Part shown: piece after piece, positions 1-6,501 of the stretch
How positions within the stretch are numbered: the stretch's first letter is position 1
Layout: the number at the start of each line of letters is the position of its first letter
Origin: JBBQXK01 sp038251625
Lineage (GTDB): Bacteria > Pseudomonadota > Alphaproteobacteria > Rhodobacterales > Rhodobacteraceae
DNA: 12,362 bases
Direction: 5' to 3'
NCBI GenBank assembly: GCA_038251625.1
Contig: JBBSBE010000117.1
Location: 1 to 12,362, forward strand
The notes under the pieces: model-generated
Told to the model about the DNA's origin: nothing
Databases searched by the model: none
The model's input: the letters and a program-made list of their open reading frames with translations, nothing else
Made by a program: the position numbers and the translations under genes

Positions 1-81
1 CTTCAGCCACAGGCGCAGTCTCTTCAGCCACAGGCGCAGTCGCTTCAGCCGCAGGCGCAGTCGCTTCGGCCACAGGCGCAG
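1..81. repeat. 21-bp tandem repeat, about four units, running off the left edge
   Basis: Units begin near 2, 23, 44 and 65, each close to TTCAGCCACAGGCGCAGTC with one or two substitutions; the fourth decays after about 81. The period is a multiple of three, and on the minus strand each unit encodes a seven-residue Ala/Thr/Pro/Val/Glu block (roughly A-T-A-P-V-A-E). This makes it a coding repeat inside the linker of the minus-strand gene. The array is cut by the window edge, so its full copy number is unknown. Confidence 0.85.
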
Positions 82-259
82 GCGTCGCGACCGGACTTTC
101 CGCAACCGCCTCCGGTTCAGGCGCCCGCGCCACCGGCCCCGATGCCGCAACCGGCACCATCGGCCCATTGGGTGGCGGCGCGACCAGCGACAGCACCACC
201 AACGTGACGATCGCCACAGCGACGCCCAAGATCACCCCGCGCAGAAATCCCCGGCCCAA
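1..259 (-). CDS. N-terminus of a membrane-anchored envelope protein, probably divergent polysaccharide deacetylase (YibQ/DUF610-like), partial
   Basis: This partial minus-strand gene encodes about 86 residues before the window edge. Translation gives a short basic start (MGRGFLRG), one hydrophobic segment at about residues 8-27 (VILGVAVAIVTLVVLSLV), then an Ala/Pro/Glu-rich linker ending in heptad repeats. That is the architecture of a signal-anchored periplasmic protein. I chose TTG at 259-257 because a perfect AGGAGG (270-265) sits 5 nt upstream; a GTG at 289-287 in the same frame would add ten residues but has a poorer ribosome site. There is no in-frame ATG. The YibQ assignment rests on resemblance of this N-terminus and on my recollection that a yibQ-like gene sits next to trpG in Rhodobacter relatives. 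The catalytic domain lies outside the window, so the family is inferred. Another membrane-anchored protein with an Ala/Pro linker is possible. Confidence 0.6.
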   Translation of the reverse strand, partial: MGRGFLRGVILGVAVAIVTLVVLSLVAPPPNGPMVPVAASGPVARAPEPEAVAESPVATPAPVAEATAPAAEATAPVAEETAPVAE

Positions 260-270
260 TCCAGCCTCCT
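260..270 (-). promoter_or_regulatory. Shine-Dalgarno site deciding a TTG start
   Basis: On the minus strand AGGAGG (positions 270-265) is followed by a 5-nt spacer and TTG at 259. It is a full match to the anti-16S sequence and is the main reason to start the minus-strand gene at TTG rather than at the GTG ten codons upstream. Confidence 0.65.
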
Positions 271-320
271 GCCCATCATTCCCCGCCACCTGTTCCCGGC
301 AGCCTTTCCGCCCGCAGCCC

Positions 321-354
321 TTGACGCCCGCGTGACCCTTCCGCCATGTATAGC
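321..354 (+). promoter_or_regulatory. candidate sigma-70-type promoter for the trpG operon
   Basis: TTGACG at 321-326 matches five of six bases of the -35 consensus. The AT-richer stretch ATGTATAGC at 346-354 lies downstream, but the spacing to its best hexamers is 18-22 bp, so the -10 placement is uncertain. It sits in the 150-bp gap between the divergent minus-strand gene (start 259) and trpG (start 410), where a promoter is expected. No leader peptide with Trp codons and no attenuator hairpin was seen. Confidence 0.35.
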
Positions 355-382
355 GCGTCACGGCGCAGGGTTCACCCCCTAT

Positions 383-409
383 CGCATCCTCCCGGGAAGG
401 CCCTGCAGC
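383..409 (+). promoter_or_regulatory. trpG ribosome-binding region with a leader motif shared with gltX
   Basis: GGAAGG at 395-400, 9 nt before ATG 410, is the ribosome site that fixes the trpG start. It lies in a stretch reading CATCCTCCCGGGAAGGCCC, repeated almost exactly before gltX (9376-9392, one G fewer). The upstream CCT can pair with the AGG of the ribosome site, but the loop is very short, so a stable hairpin is doubtful. Confidence 0.5.
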
Positions 410-991
410 ATGCTGCTTCTGATCGACAATTATGACAGCTTTACTTGGAACCTCGTGCATTATCTGGGCGAACTTGGCGCCGATGTGCGCGTCGTGCGCA
501 ACGATGCGGTGAACGTGCAGGAAGCGATGGGCATGCGCCCCGAGGCGATCGTGCTGTCACCCGGCCCCTGCGACCCCGCGCAGGCGGGTATCTGCCTGCC
601 CCTCACCGCCGCCGCGGCCGAGGCGGATATCCCCCTTCTCGGCGTCTGCCTCGGCCACCAGACGATTGGCGAGGCGTTCGGGGGCCACGTCATCCGCTGC
701 CGCGAAATCGTGCATGGCAAGATGGGCACGATGCACCATGCAGGCGCAGGCGTCTTCGCGGGCCTGCCCTCGCCCTTTCAGGCGACGCGCTACCACTCGC
801 TGATCGTGGAGCGTGACACCCTGCCCGACTGCCTCGAGATCACCGCATGGCTTGAGGATGGCACCATCATGGGCCTGCGCCACAAATCCAAACCCATCGA
901 AGGCGTGCAGTTTCACCCCGAAAGCATCGCCTCCGAACACGGCCACGCCCTTCTGCGCAACTTCCTCGACACCGCGAAAGTCGCGGCATGA
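410..991 (+). CDS. trpG: anthranilate synthase component II, glutamine amidotransferase
   Basis: This is the glutaminase subunit (193 aa) that hydrolyses glutamine and passes ammonia to TrpE for anthranilate synthesis, the first step from chorismate to tryptophan. It is a class I glutamine amidotransferase: N-terminal IDNYDSFTWNLV, oxyanion-loop SPGPCDPAQAG (50-60), nucleophile Cys80 in GVCLGHQ, and His169/Glu171 in GVQFHPESI complete the triad. HGK (102-104) and the HSLIVE block (129-134) are also typical of TrpG/PabA. The frame is open upstream to 332, but residues before 410 do not look like the family, and GGAAGG precedes ATG 410, so I start there. Length is normal. The stop overlaps the trpD start (ATGA), implying translational coupling. 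As in many bacteria, the same subunit could also serve aminodeoxychorismate synthase (PabA role); this is an inference. No trpE lies in the window. Confidence 0.96.
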   Translation: MLLLIDNYDSFTWNLVHYLGELGADVRVVRNDAVNVQEAMGMRPEAIVLSPGPCDPAQAGICLPLTAAAAEADIPLLGVCLGHQTIGEAFGGHVIRCREIVHGKMGTMHHAGAGVFAGLPSPFQATRYHSLIVERDTLPDCLEITAWLEDGTIMGLRHKSKPIEGVQFHPESIASEHGHALLRNFLDTAKVAA

Positions 992-2001
992 GCGCCGAAC
1001 TGAAGCCCCTGATCGGCCTTGCCGCCGAACGCGCGCTGACACGGGCCGAGGCTGAAACCGCCTTTACCGCGCTCTTCGAAGGCGCGGCCACCCCCGCGCA
1101 GATGGGCGGCTTCCTGATGGCCCTGCGCACGCGGGGCGAAACCGTGGATGAAATGGCCGCCGCCGCATCCGTGATGCGCGCCAAATGCACGCCCGTGAAG
1201 GCGCCCGAAGGCGCGATGGATATCGTGGGCACCGGGGGCGACGGCAAGGGCACGCTGAACATATCGACCGCCACCGCGCTGGTGGTCGCGGGCGCGGGCG
1301 TCGTGGTGGCCAAGCACGGCAACCGCAACCTCTCGTCGAAATCCGGCGCGGCGGACGCGCTGACGGAACTTGGCCTCAACGTGATGGTCGGCCCGGCCGT
1401 CGTCGAACGCTGCCTTGCCGAAGCGGGCATCGGCTTCATGATGGCCCCGATGCACCACCCGGCCACCCGCCACGTGGCGCCCGTCCGGCTGGAGCTTGGC
1501 ACCCGCACGCTGTTCAACGTCCTTGGCCCCCTGACCAATCCTGCAGGCGTCAAACGCCAACTCACCGGCGCCTTCTCGCTCGCCCTCATCCGCCCGATGG
1601 CAGAGGTGCTGATGGCGCTGGGGTCCGAGGCCGCATGGCTCGTCCACGGCGCGGACGGCACCGACGAGATCTCCATTGCCGGGGAAACTGCCGTTGCAGC
1701 GCTGGAAAACGGCAGGGTCCGCGAATTCACCCTGCACCCCGATGACGCGGGCCTGCCCGTCCACCCCTTCGCCGCGATCATGGGCGGCACACCCGCCGAG
1801 AATGCCACCGCCCTGCGCGCGCTTCTCGACGGCGCGCCCGGCGCGTACCGCGATGCCGTCCTGCTGAACGCCGCCGCCGCCCTTCTGGTGGCCGGTCGCG
1901 CCACCGCATTGCCCGAAGGCGTGGCCATGGCCCGCGCCGCCATCGACAGCGGGCAAGCCAGGGACCGCCTGACGGCCCTTGCCCGGATCACGCACGCCTG
2001 A
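988..2001 (+). CDS. trpD: anthranilate phosphoribosyltransferase
   Basis: TrpD (337 aa, normal length) transfers phosphoribose from PRPP to anthranilate, the second committed step of tryptophan synthesis in the cytoplasm. The PRPP/Mg-binding signature GTGGDGKGTLNIST is at 81-94, followed by KHGNRNLSSKSGAADALTELG from 109 and the anthranilate-site block HHPATRHVAPVRLELGTRT at 157-173. FNVLGPLTNPAG (176-187) is also characteristic. The start ATG shares four bases with the trpG stop. A short inverted repeat, ACGCCT-GAC-AGGCGT (1994-2008), straddles the stop codon but has no T-tract, so I do not call it a terminator. In relatives trpC normally follows directly; here an acyltransferase gene intervenes. 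Confidence 0.97.
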   Translation: MSAELKPLIGLAAERALTRAEAETAFTALFEGAATPAQMGGFLMALRTRGETVDEMAAAASVMRAKCTPVKAPEGAMDIVGTGGDGKGTLNISTATALVVAGAGVVVAKHGNRNLSSKSGAADALTELGLNVMVGPAVVERCLAEAGIGFMMAPMHHPATRHVAPVRLELGTRTLFNVLGPLTNPAGVKRQLTGAFSLALIRPMAEVLMALGSEAAWLVHGADGTDEISIAGETAVAALENGRVREFTLHPDDAGLPVHPFAAIMGGTPAENATALRALLDGAPGAYRDAVLLNAAAALLVAGRATALPEGVAMARAAIDSGQARDRLTALARITHA

Positions 2002-2029
2002 CAGGCGTTCTGCCAAAAAAGGTCGCCGG

Positions 2030-3913
2030 ATGGACTATAGGCGCGAGATCGACGGGCTGCGCACGGTCGCCATCGTGCCGGTCGTGCTGTTCCACGCCGG
2101 CCTGCCGCATGTCAGTGGCGGGTACGTCGGCGTCGACGTGTTCTTCGTGATCAGCGGCTATCTGATCACGGCGGGCCTGATCTCGGATCTCTGCCATGAT
2201 CGTTGGTCGATCCTGCGCTTTTACGAACGTCGTGTCCGCCGGATTCTGCCCGCGCTCCTCTTCGTGCTTTTTGCCTGCCTCCCCTTTGCCTGGATGTGGA
2301 TGAGGCCGGAGGCGCTATCCGATTTCGGCGAATACATCGCGGCAACCGTCCTGTTCCTCGCCAATCTTCAAGCGATGAACCAGATCGGCTATTTCGCCCC
2401 GTCCGCCGAAACCCAGCCCTTGCTCCACATGTGGAGCCTTGCGGTCGAAGAACAGTATTACCTGCTCTTTCCGCCGTTTCTGGCGCTGCTCTGGCGGTCC
2501 GGCGCGTCGCGCCGCGCACTATGGGGGGTGGCGATCCTCTGCCTGCTCAGCTTTTGTCTGGCCGATTGGGGCACCCGCAGCCAACCGGAAAAGGCCTATT
2601 TCTTCACCCTCGCCCGCTTCTGGGAACTGGGGGTCGGCTCGCTTTGCGCCCTTCTCCTGCAAGATCGTCCCCTGCGTCCGAACACTGCGGCCAGCGTGGC
2701 GGGGCTCGGCCTCATTCTGGGCGCCGTCTTCTTCTACGACGCTACAACGCCGTTTCCGGGCGTGTTCGCGCTTGCACCGGTTCTCGGGGCTGCGCTCATC
2801 ATCCTTTTCTGCGGCCCGGGCACCGGCGCGGGCCGCATTCTTTCAACCCGGCCGATGGTTGCGGTGGGGCTGGTCAGCTACAGCGCCTACCTCTGGCACC
2901 AGCCGCTTTTTGCCTTTGCGCGGATCCGCGCGGCGGAAGAGCCGCAACCGTGGCTGATGCTCGCGCTCGCCGCGCTGACGTTCGTGCTGGCCGCGTTGTC
3001 CTGGCGCTATGTCGAACAACCGTTCCGGCGCAGGCCCACGCCCGTTCTTGCCGCGCGCGCGCGCATCTTCGGCGCGGCGGCGGCGCTTGGCGCCACGCTC
3101 ATCGCGGTCGGCGCCGCATTCTCGCTGCAAGAGGGATTCCCCGACCGGTTGACCGCGCGCTACGCGGGCGACGTCGGCCATGCCGCGTTCTTTGCCGGGA
3201 TCGCGGCCACCTCCTACCCATGCACACCGCCCGCCATCGCAGCGGCGGCAGAGCGCTGGAACGGGTATGTGCGGTGCTACCAGTCAATGCCGGAGAAACC
3301 GATCACGGTGCTCCTCTTCGGCGATTCGCACGCCGAGCATCTGTTCCCGGGCCTCGCCGCGCAGTTGCCAAACGAAAACGTGGGCTACTACATCTTTACC
3401 CCCAGCCCCCCCTTTGCGGGCAACCCCGCCGTGGACCCAATCTTCCGCGAGATTGCGCGCAACAGATCGCTGACGGACATCGTGCTGGCCATGCGCTGGA
3501 CCGATCGCACCAGCGACTTCGGCTCGGACGAAGCATTCGCCGCAGCCCTGCGCAAAACCCTTGATCGGCTTGGCCAGGCAGGGGCGCAGGTCGTCCTGGT
3601 AGATTCGGTGCCCGTTTTCGCAATCGGCGCCGACGTCTGCAAGTTCGTGCTGCCGAACGCGCAGCCCCCGTCCTGCACGCGCCCGCTGCAGGACGTGATG
3701 GCAGAGCGCGCAACCTATCTGCCCGCGCTGGTCCGCGTGGCCGCCGAACGCAACCTGCCCCTTGTCAGCCTGCCGGATGTCTTTTGCGATGCCAGCACCT
3801 GCGCCATGCAACGGGGCGGCACCATGCTCTATCGCGACACCAATCACCTCACCCTGGCCGGATCGCGGCTTGCAGGCGCCGCCGTTGCCCACGCCCTGCG
3901 GCCCCGGCAATAG
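2030..3913 (+). CDS. OafA/YrhL-type membrane acyltransferase with C-terminal SGNH domain
   Basis: This is an integral membrane O-acyltransferase (627 aa), probably O-acetylating a cell-surface or secreted polysaccharide. The acyltransferase-3 domain spans about 1-345: REIDGLRTVAIVPVVLFHAG with the conserved His22, GVDVFFVISGYLIT (34-47), FYERRVRRILPALL (64-77), HMWSLAVEEQYYLLFP (133-148) and SAYLWHQPLF near His290, with many hydrophobic segments between. A further membrane segment at about 345-370 leads into a periplasmic SGNH/GDSL-like domain: FGDSH at 430-434 carries the Ser433 nucleophile and DTNHL carries Asp603/His606. Start is ATG 2030 with AAAAAAGG 7 nt upstream; a TTG at 1979 in frame would overlap trpD and is unlikely. 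It lies in the same direction between trpD and trpC and breaks a normally contiguous operon. By eye its third codon positions look somewhat less C-biased than those of its neighbours, suggesting acquisition. The acceptor polysaccharide cannot be told from sequence. Confidence 0.9.
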   Translation: MDYRREIDGLRTVAIVPVVLFHAGLPHVSGGYVGVDVFFVISGYLITAGLISDLCHDRWSILRFYERRVRRILPALLFVLFACLPFAWMWMRPEALSDFGEYIAATVLFLANLQAMNQIGYFAPSAETQPLLHMWSLAVEEQYYLLFPPFLALLWRSGASRRALWGVAILCLLSFCLADWGTRSQPEKAYFFTLARFWELGVGSLCALLLQDRPLRPNTAASVAGLGLILGAVFFYDATTPFPGVFALAPVLGAALIILFCGPGTGAGRILSTRPMVAVGLVSYSAYLWHQPLFAFARIRAAEEPQPWLMLALAALTFVLAALSWRYVEQPFRRRPTPVLAARARIFGAAAALGATLIAVGAAFSLQEGFPDRLTARYAGDVGHAAFFAGIAATSYPCTPPAIAAAAERWNGYVRCYQSMPEKPITVLLFGDSHAEHLFPGLAAQLPNENVGYYIFTPSPPFAGNPAVDPIFREIARNRSLTDIVLAMRWTDRTSDFGSDEAFAAALRKTLDRLGQAGAQVVLVDSVPVFAIGADVCKFVLPNAQPPSCTRPLQDVMAERATYLPALVRVAAERNLPLVSLPDVFCDASTCAMQRGGTMLYRDTNHLTLAGSRLAGAAVAHALRPRQ

Positions 3914-3960
3914 CCATCACGCTCTTTCCTTCATCCCCGGCATTGGCTAACCCTTGCGGC

Positions 3961-4770
3961 ATGACAACCATCCTCGACCGCATCAAGGCCTACAAGCTGG
4001 AAGAGATCGCCGTCCGCAAGGCCGCGACCCCTGCCGCCGATCTTGACGCCGCTATCGCCGATGCCCCGGCCCCCCGGGGGTTTGAGGCTGCGCTGCGCGC
4101 CGCCGCCGGATCAGGCTACGGCCTCATCGCCGAAATCAAGAAGGCCAGCCCATCAAAGGGCCTCATCCGCGCCGATTTCGATCCGCCCGCCCTTGCCCGC
4201 GCCTATGAGGCGGGCGGCGCCACGTGCCTGTCAGTCCTCACCGACACGCCCTCGTTCCAGGGCGAGGATGCCTTCCTCACCGCCGCGCACGCGGCGACCC
4301 GCCTGCCGTGCCTGCGCAAGGATTTCCTCTACGATCCCTTTCAGGTGCGCGAGGCGCGCGCGCTGCACGCCGATGCGATCCTCATCATCATGGCCTCGGT
4401 TTCAGACACGCAGGCGGCGGAACTGGAGTCTGCCGCGCGGGAACTTGGGATGGACGTGCTGATCGAGGTGCACGACCGCCCCGAACTCGACCGCGCCGGG
4501 CGCCTTGCCTCGGGCCTCATCGGCATCAACAACCGCAACCTGCACACCTTCGAGGTGACGCTGCAGACCACCCGCGATCTGGCGCGCTACGTGCCCGAAG
4601 ATCGCCTGATCGTCTCGGAATCCGGTTTCTTCACTCCCGATGATCTGGCGCAGGTGGCCGCTTTCGGCGCCCGTGCCTTCCTGATCGGCGAAAGCCTGAT
4701 GCGCCAGCCGGATGTCGAGGCCGCGACCCGCGCCATCCTCAACGCCCCGGCCCAGCAGGGCGGCATCTGA
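3961..4770 (+). CDS. trpC: indole-3-glycerol-phosphate synthase
   Basis: TrpC (269 aa) closes the ring of carboxyphenylaminodeoxyribulose phosphate to indole-3-glycerol phosphate with loss of CO2. It is a monofunctional (beta/alpha)8 barrel; no TrpF domain is fused. Visible signatures are LIAEIKKASPSKG with Lys60, SVLTDTPSFQG, LPCLRKDFLYDPFQV with the general-acid Lys120, VLIEVHD with Glu169, IGINNRNLHTFEV (187-199), IVSESGFF and FLIGESLMR for phosphate binding. The open frame reaches back to 3784, but that part lies within the acyltransferase and is not TrpC-like, so I use ATG 3961. No good ribosome site precedes this ATG. The 47-nt gap after the acyltransferase is the largest break between genes from trpG to moeA. 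The stop and the moaC start share one base (TGATG). Confidence 0.96.
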   Translation: MTTILDRIKAYKLEEIAVRKAATPAADLDAAIADAPAPRGFEAALRAAAGSGYGLIAEIKKASPSKGLIRADFDPPALARAYEAGGATCLSVLTDTPSFQGEDAFLTAAHAATRLPCLRKDFLYDPFQVREARALHADAILIIMASVSDTQAAELESAARELGMDVLIEVHDRPELDRAGRLASGLIGINNRNLHTFEVTLQTTRDLARYVPEDRLIVSESGFFTPDDLAQVAAFGARAFLIGESLMRQPDVEAATRAILNAPAQQGGI

Positions 4771-5246
4771 TGGCGGGGCTGACGCATTTCGACGGTGACG
4801 GCCACGCCCATATGGTGGATGTGACCGGCAAACCCGCGACAGACCGCCTTGCCGTGGCCACAGGCCACGTGCAGATGACCGCCGAAACCCTGACGATGAT
4901 CACCGAGGGGCGCGCGAAAAAGGGCGATGTGCTGGCAGTCGCGCGTCTGGCCGGGATCATGGCCGCCAAGCGCACCGCCGACCTCATCCCCCTTTGCCAC
5001 CCGCTGCCGCTGACCAAGGTGGCGCTCGACCTTGCCCCCGATGCCGCCCTGCCGGGCATCCGCATCACCGCCACCGTCCGCACATCCGGCCAGACCGGGG
5101 TCGAGATGGAGGCGCTGACAGCCGTGTCCGTGGCCGCGCTGACCATCTACGACATGGTCAAGGCGGTGGAAAAAGGCATGGAAATCGGCGGAATACACCT
5201 GTCGCTGAAGGAAGGCGGCAAATCGGGCCGCTACACCGCCCCATGA
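4770..5246 (+). CDS. moaC: cyclic pyranopterin monophosphate synthase
   Basis: MoaC (158 aa) acts after the radical-SAM enzyme MoaA and turns 3',8-cyclo-7,8-dihydro-GTP into cyclic pyranopterin monophosphate, the first stable intermediate of molybdenum cofactor synthesis. MVDVTGKPATDRLAVATG (15-32), AKRTADLIPLCHPLPLTKV (66-84) and TSGQTGVEMEALTAVSVAAL (105-124) are textbook MoaC blocks. Lys51, Asp128 and Lys131 (in IYDMVKAVEKGMEI) coincide with the active-site residues known for the E. coli enzyme. It starts at the last base of the trpC stop (TGATG) and its own stop overlaps moeA (ATGA), so it should be co-translated with both. Nothing is missing. Confidence 0.97.
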   Translation: MAGLTHFDGDGHAHMVDVTGKPATDRLAVATGHVQMTAETLTMITEGRAKKGDVLAVARLAGIMAAKRTADLIPLCHPLPLTKVALDLAPDAALPGIRITATVRTSGQTGVEMEALTAVSVAALTIYDMVKAVEKGMEIGGIHLSLKEGGKSGRYTAP

Positions 5247-6421
5247 TCAGCGTGGCAGAGGCGCAGGCGGCGGTTCTGGCGCTGGCCCCGCCGCCAACGG
5301 CTGAAACCGTACCGCTCCGCCATGCCGCTGGCCGCTGGATGCTGGCCGCCGCCACAGCCCGGGCCGATCAGCCCCCGTTCGACGCCGCCGCGATGGATGG
5401 CTATGCCGTTGCGGGCGATGCCCGCCCCGGCGCGCGCTTCGCCCTTCTGGGCGAGGCGGCGGCGGGCCGGGCCTTCGCGGGCAGCCTTGGCCCCGGTCAG
5501 GCGGTCCGCATCTTCACCGGCGCCCCGGTCCCCACCGGCGCCACCCGCGTCGTGATCCAGGAAGACGTGACGCGCGACGCCGATGCCATCACCATGGGCG
5601 CCACCCCCGATACCGCCGCCCACATCCGCCCCCGGGGGCAGGACTTCGCCCAAGGCGACACGCTTTCCCCCCGTCGCCTGCGCCCCGCAGATCTGGCGCT
5701 TCTGGCCGCCATGAACGTGCCAGCGGTTCAGGCCGCACGCCGCCCCGTCGTGGCCCTCATCGCCACCGGCGACGAACTCGTGCTGCCCGGCGACGCACCG
5801 GGACCGGGCCAGATCGTCGTTTCCAACACCTACGCCCTGGCCGCGATGATCGAAGGCGCGGGCGGCATCGCCCGCATCCTGCCCATCGCCCGCGACACCG
5901 AAACCGCGCTCGCCACCGTCTTCGGGCTTGCAGGCGGCGCCGATCTGATCGTCACCACCGGCGGTGCCTCGGTCGGCGACCACGATCTGGTGGCAAAGGT
6001 TGCGCAGGCGCAGGGTCTGGCGATGGCTTTCCACCGCATCGCCATGCGCCCCGGAAAGCCGCTGATGGCCGGACGGATGGGCACATCCGCCCTCCTTGGA
6101 CTGCCCGGAAACCCTGTGTCTTCAGTGGTCTGCGCGCATCTCTTCATGTTGCCGCTCCTCCGCGCGATGCAAGGGGACCCGTCCCCCTTGCCCCCGACCG
6201 CCCGCGCAATCCTCGCCGCCGATGTGGGCCCGACCGGACCCCGCGCGCACTACATGCGTGCAACCCTCACTCCCGGCCCCGGCCTGCCCCTCATCACGCC
6301 GGCGGACCGGCAGGACAGCGCCCTCCTCGGCGTCCTTGCGGCCGCCGACGCGCTTCTGATCCGGCCCCTCGGGGATGGCACGCGCGCCACAGGTACGGCA
6401 GTGGACTATCTGCCGATCTGA
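5243..6421 (+). CDS. moeA: molybdopterin molybdenumtransferase
   Basis: MoeA (392 aa) inserts molybdate into adenylylated molybdopterin, the last step of basic molybdenum cofactor synthesis. N-terminal DQPPFDAAAMDGYAV (42-56) carries the conserved Asp of domain I; RIFTGAPVPTGATRVVIQED follows. The central MoCF-binding domain shows VALIATGDEL, TGGASVGDHD (from 239), MRPGKPLMAG and GLPGNPVSSVV; a C-terminal beta domain completes the normal length. Start is ATG 5243, overlapping the moaC stop by four bases. Longer starts inside moaC are open but would be a shadow reading. Only 80 bp separate its stop from lexA, and the lexA promoter begins within that gap. Confidence 0.96.
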   Translation: MISVAEAQAAVLALAPPPTAETVPLRHAAGRWMLAAATARADQPPFDAAAMDGYAVAGDARPGARFALLGEAAAGRAFAGSLGPGQAVRIFTGAPVPTGATRVVIQEDVTRDADAITMGATPDTAAHIRPRGQDFAQGDTLSPRRLRPADLALLAAMNVPAVQAARRPVVALIATGDELVLPGDAPGPGQIVVSNTYALAAMIEGAGGIARILPIARDTETALATVFGLAGGADLIVTTGGASVGDHDLVAKVAQAQGLAMAFHRIAMRPGKPLMAGRMGTSALLGLPGNPVSSVVCAHLFMLPLLRAMQGDPSPLPPTARAILAADVGPTGPRAHYMRATLTPGPGLPLITPADRQDSALLGVLAAADALLIRPLGDGTRATGTAVDYLPI

Positions 6422-6429
6422 CCCGGCGC

Positions 6430-6469
6430 TTGACACAAAGCGGGAACACGGGCAGAACAGGGCCAGAAC
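6430..6469 (+). promoter_or_regulatory. lexA promoter with tandem SOS boxes (three GAAC half-sites)
   Basis: TTGACA at 6430-6435 is a perfect -35 hexamer; CAGAAC at 6453-6458, after a 17-bp spacer, is a modest -10 candidate. GAAC occurs at 6444-6447, 6455-6458 and 6466-6469, each pair separated by exactly 7 bp, giving GAAC-N7-GAAC-N7-GAAC. GAAC-N7-GAAC (GTTC-N7-GTTC on the other strand) is the known alphaproteobacterial LexA operator. The sites cover the promoter spacer and -10, so LexA binding should block its own transcription. The promoter begins 9 bp after the moeA stop and gives lexA a start independent of the operon. Confidence 0.85.
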
Positions 6470-6501
6470 CACATCCCGCCCCTTGCCGCCGAGGATCGCC
6501 C

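Noticed and set aside
350..409. Trp attenuator or leader peptide before trpG
   Set aside because: No short frame with consecutive Trp codons and no alternative hairpins with a T-run were found.
1994..2008. Inverted repeat ACGCCT-GAC-AGGCGT at the trpD stop as a terminator
   Set aside because: The stem is only 6 bp and is followed by TCTGCCAAAAAA, not a T-run.
867..2016. Two long minus-strand open frames opposite trpD
   Set aside because: Low-complexity Ala/Arg/Ser or Gly/His/Arg products with no family motif; antisense shadows of trpD.
4994..5242. Extended moeA start inside moaC
   Set aside because: The extra residues are Arg/Pro/His-rich shadow of moaC; ATG 5243 with ATGA overlap and the normal MoeA N-terminus fits.
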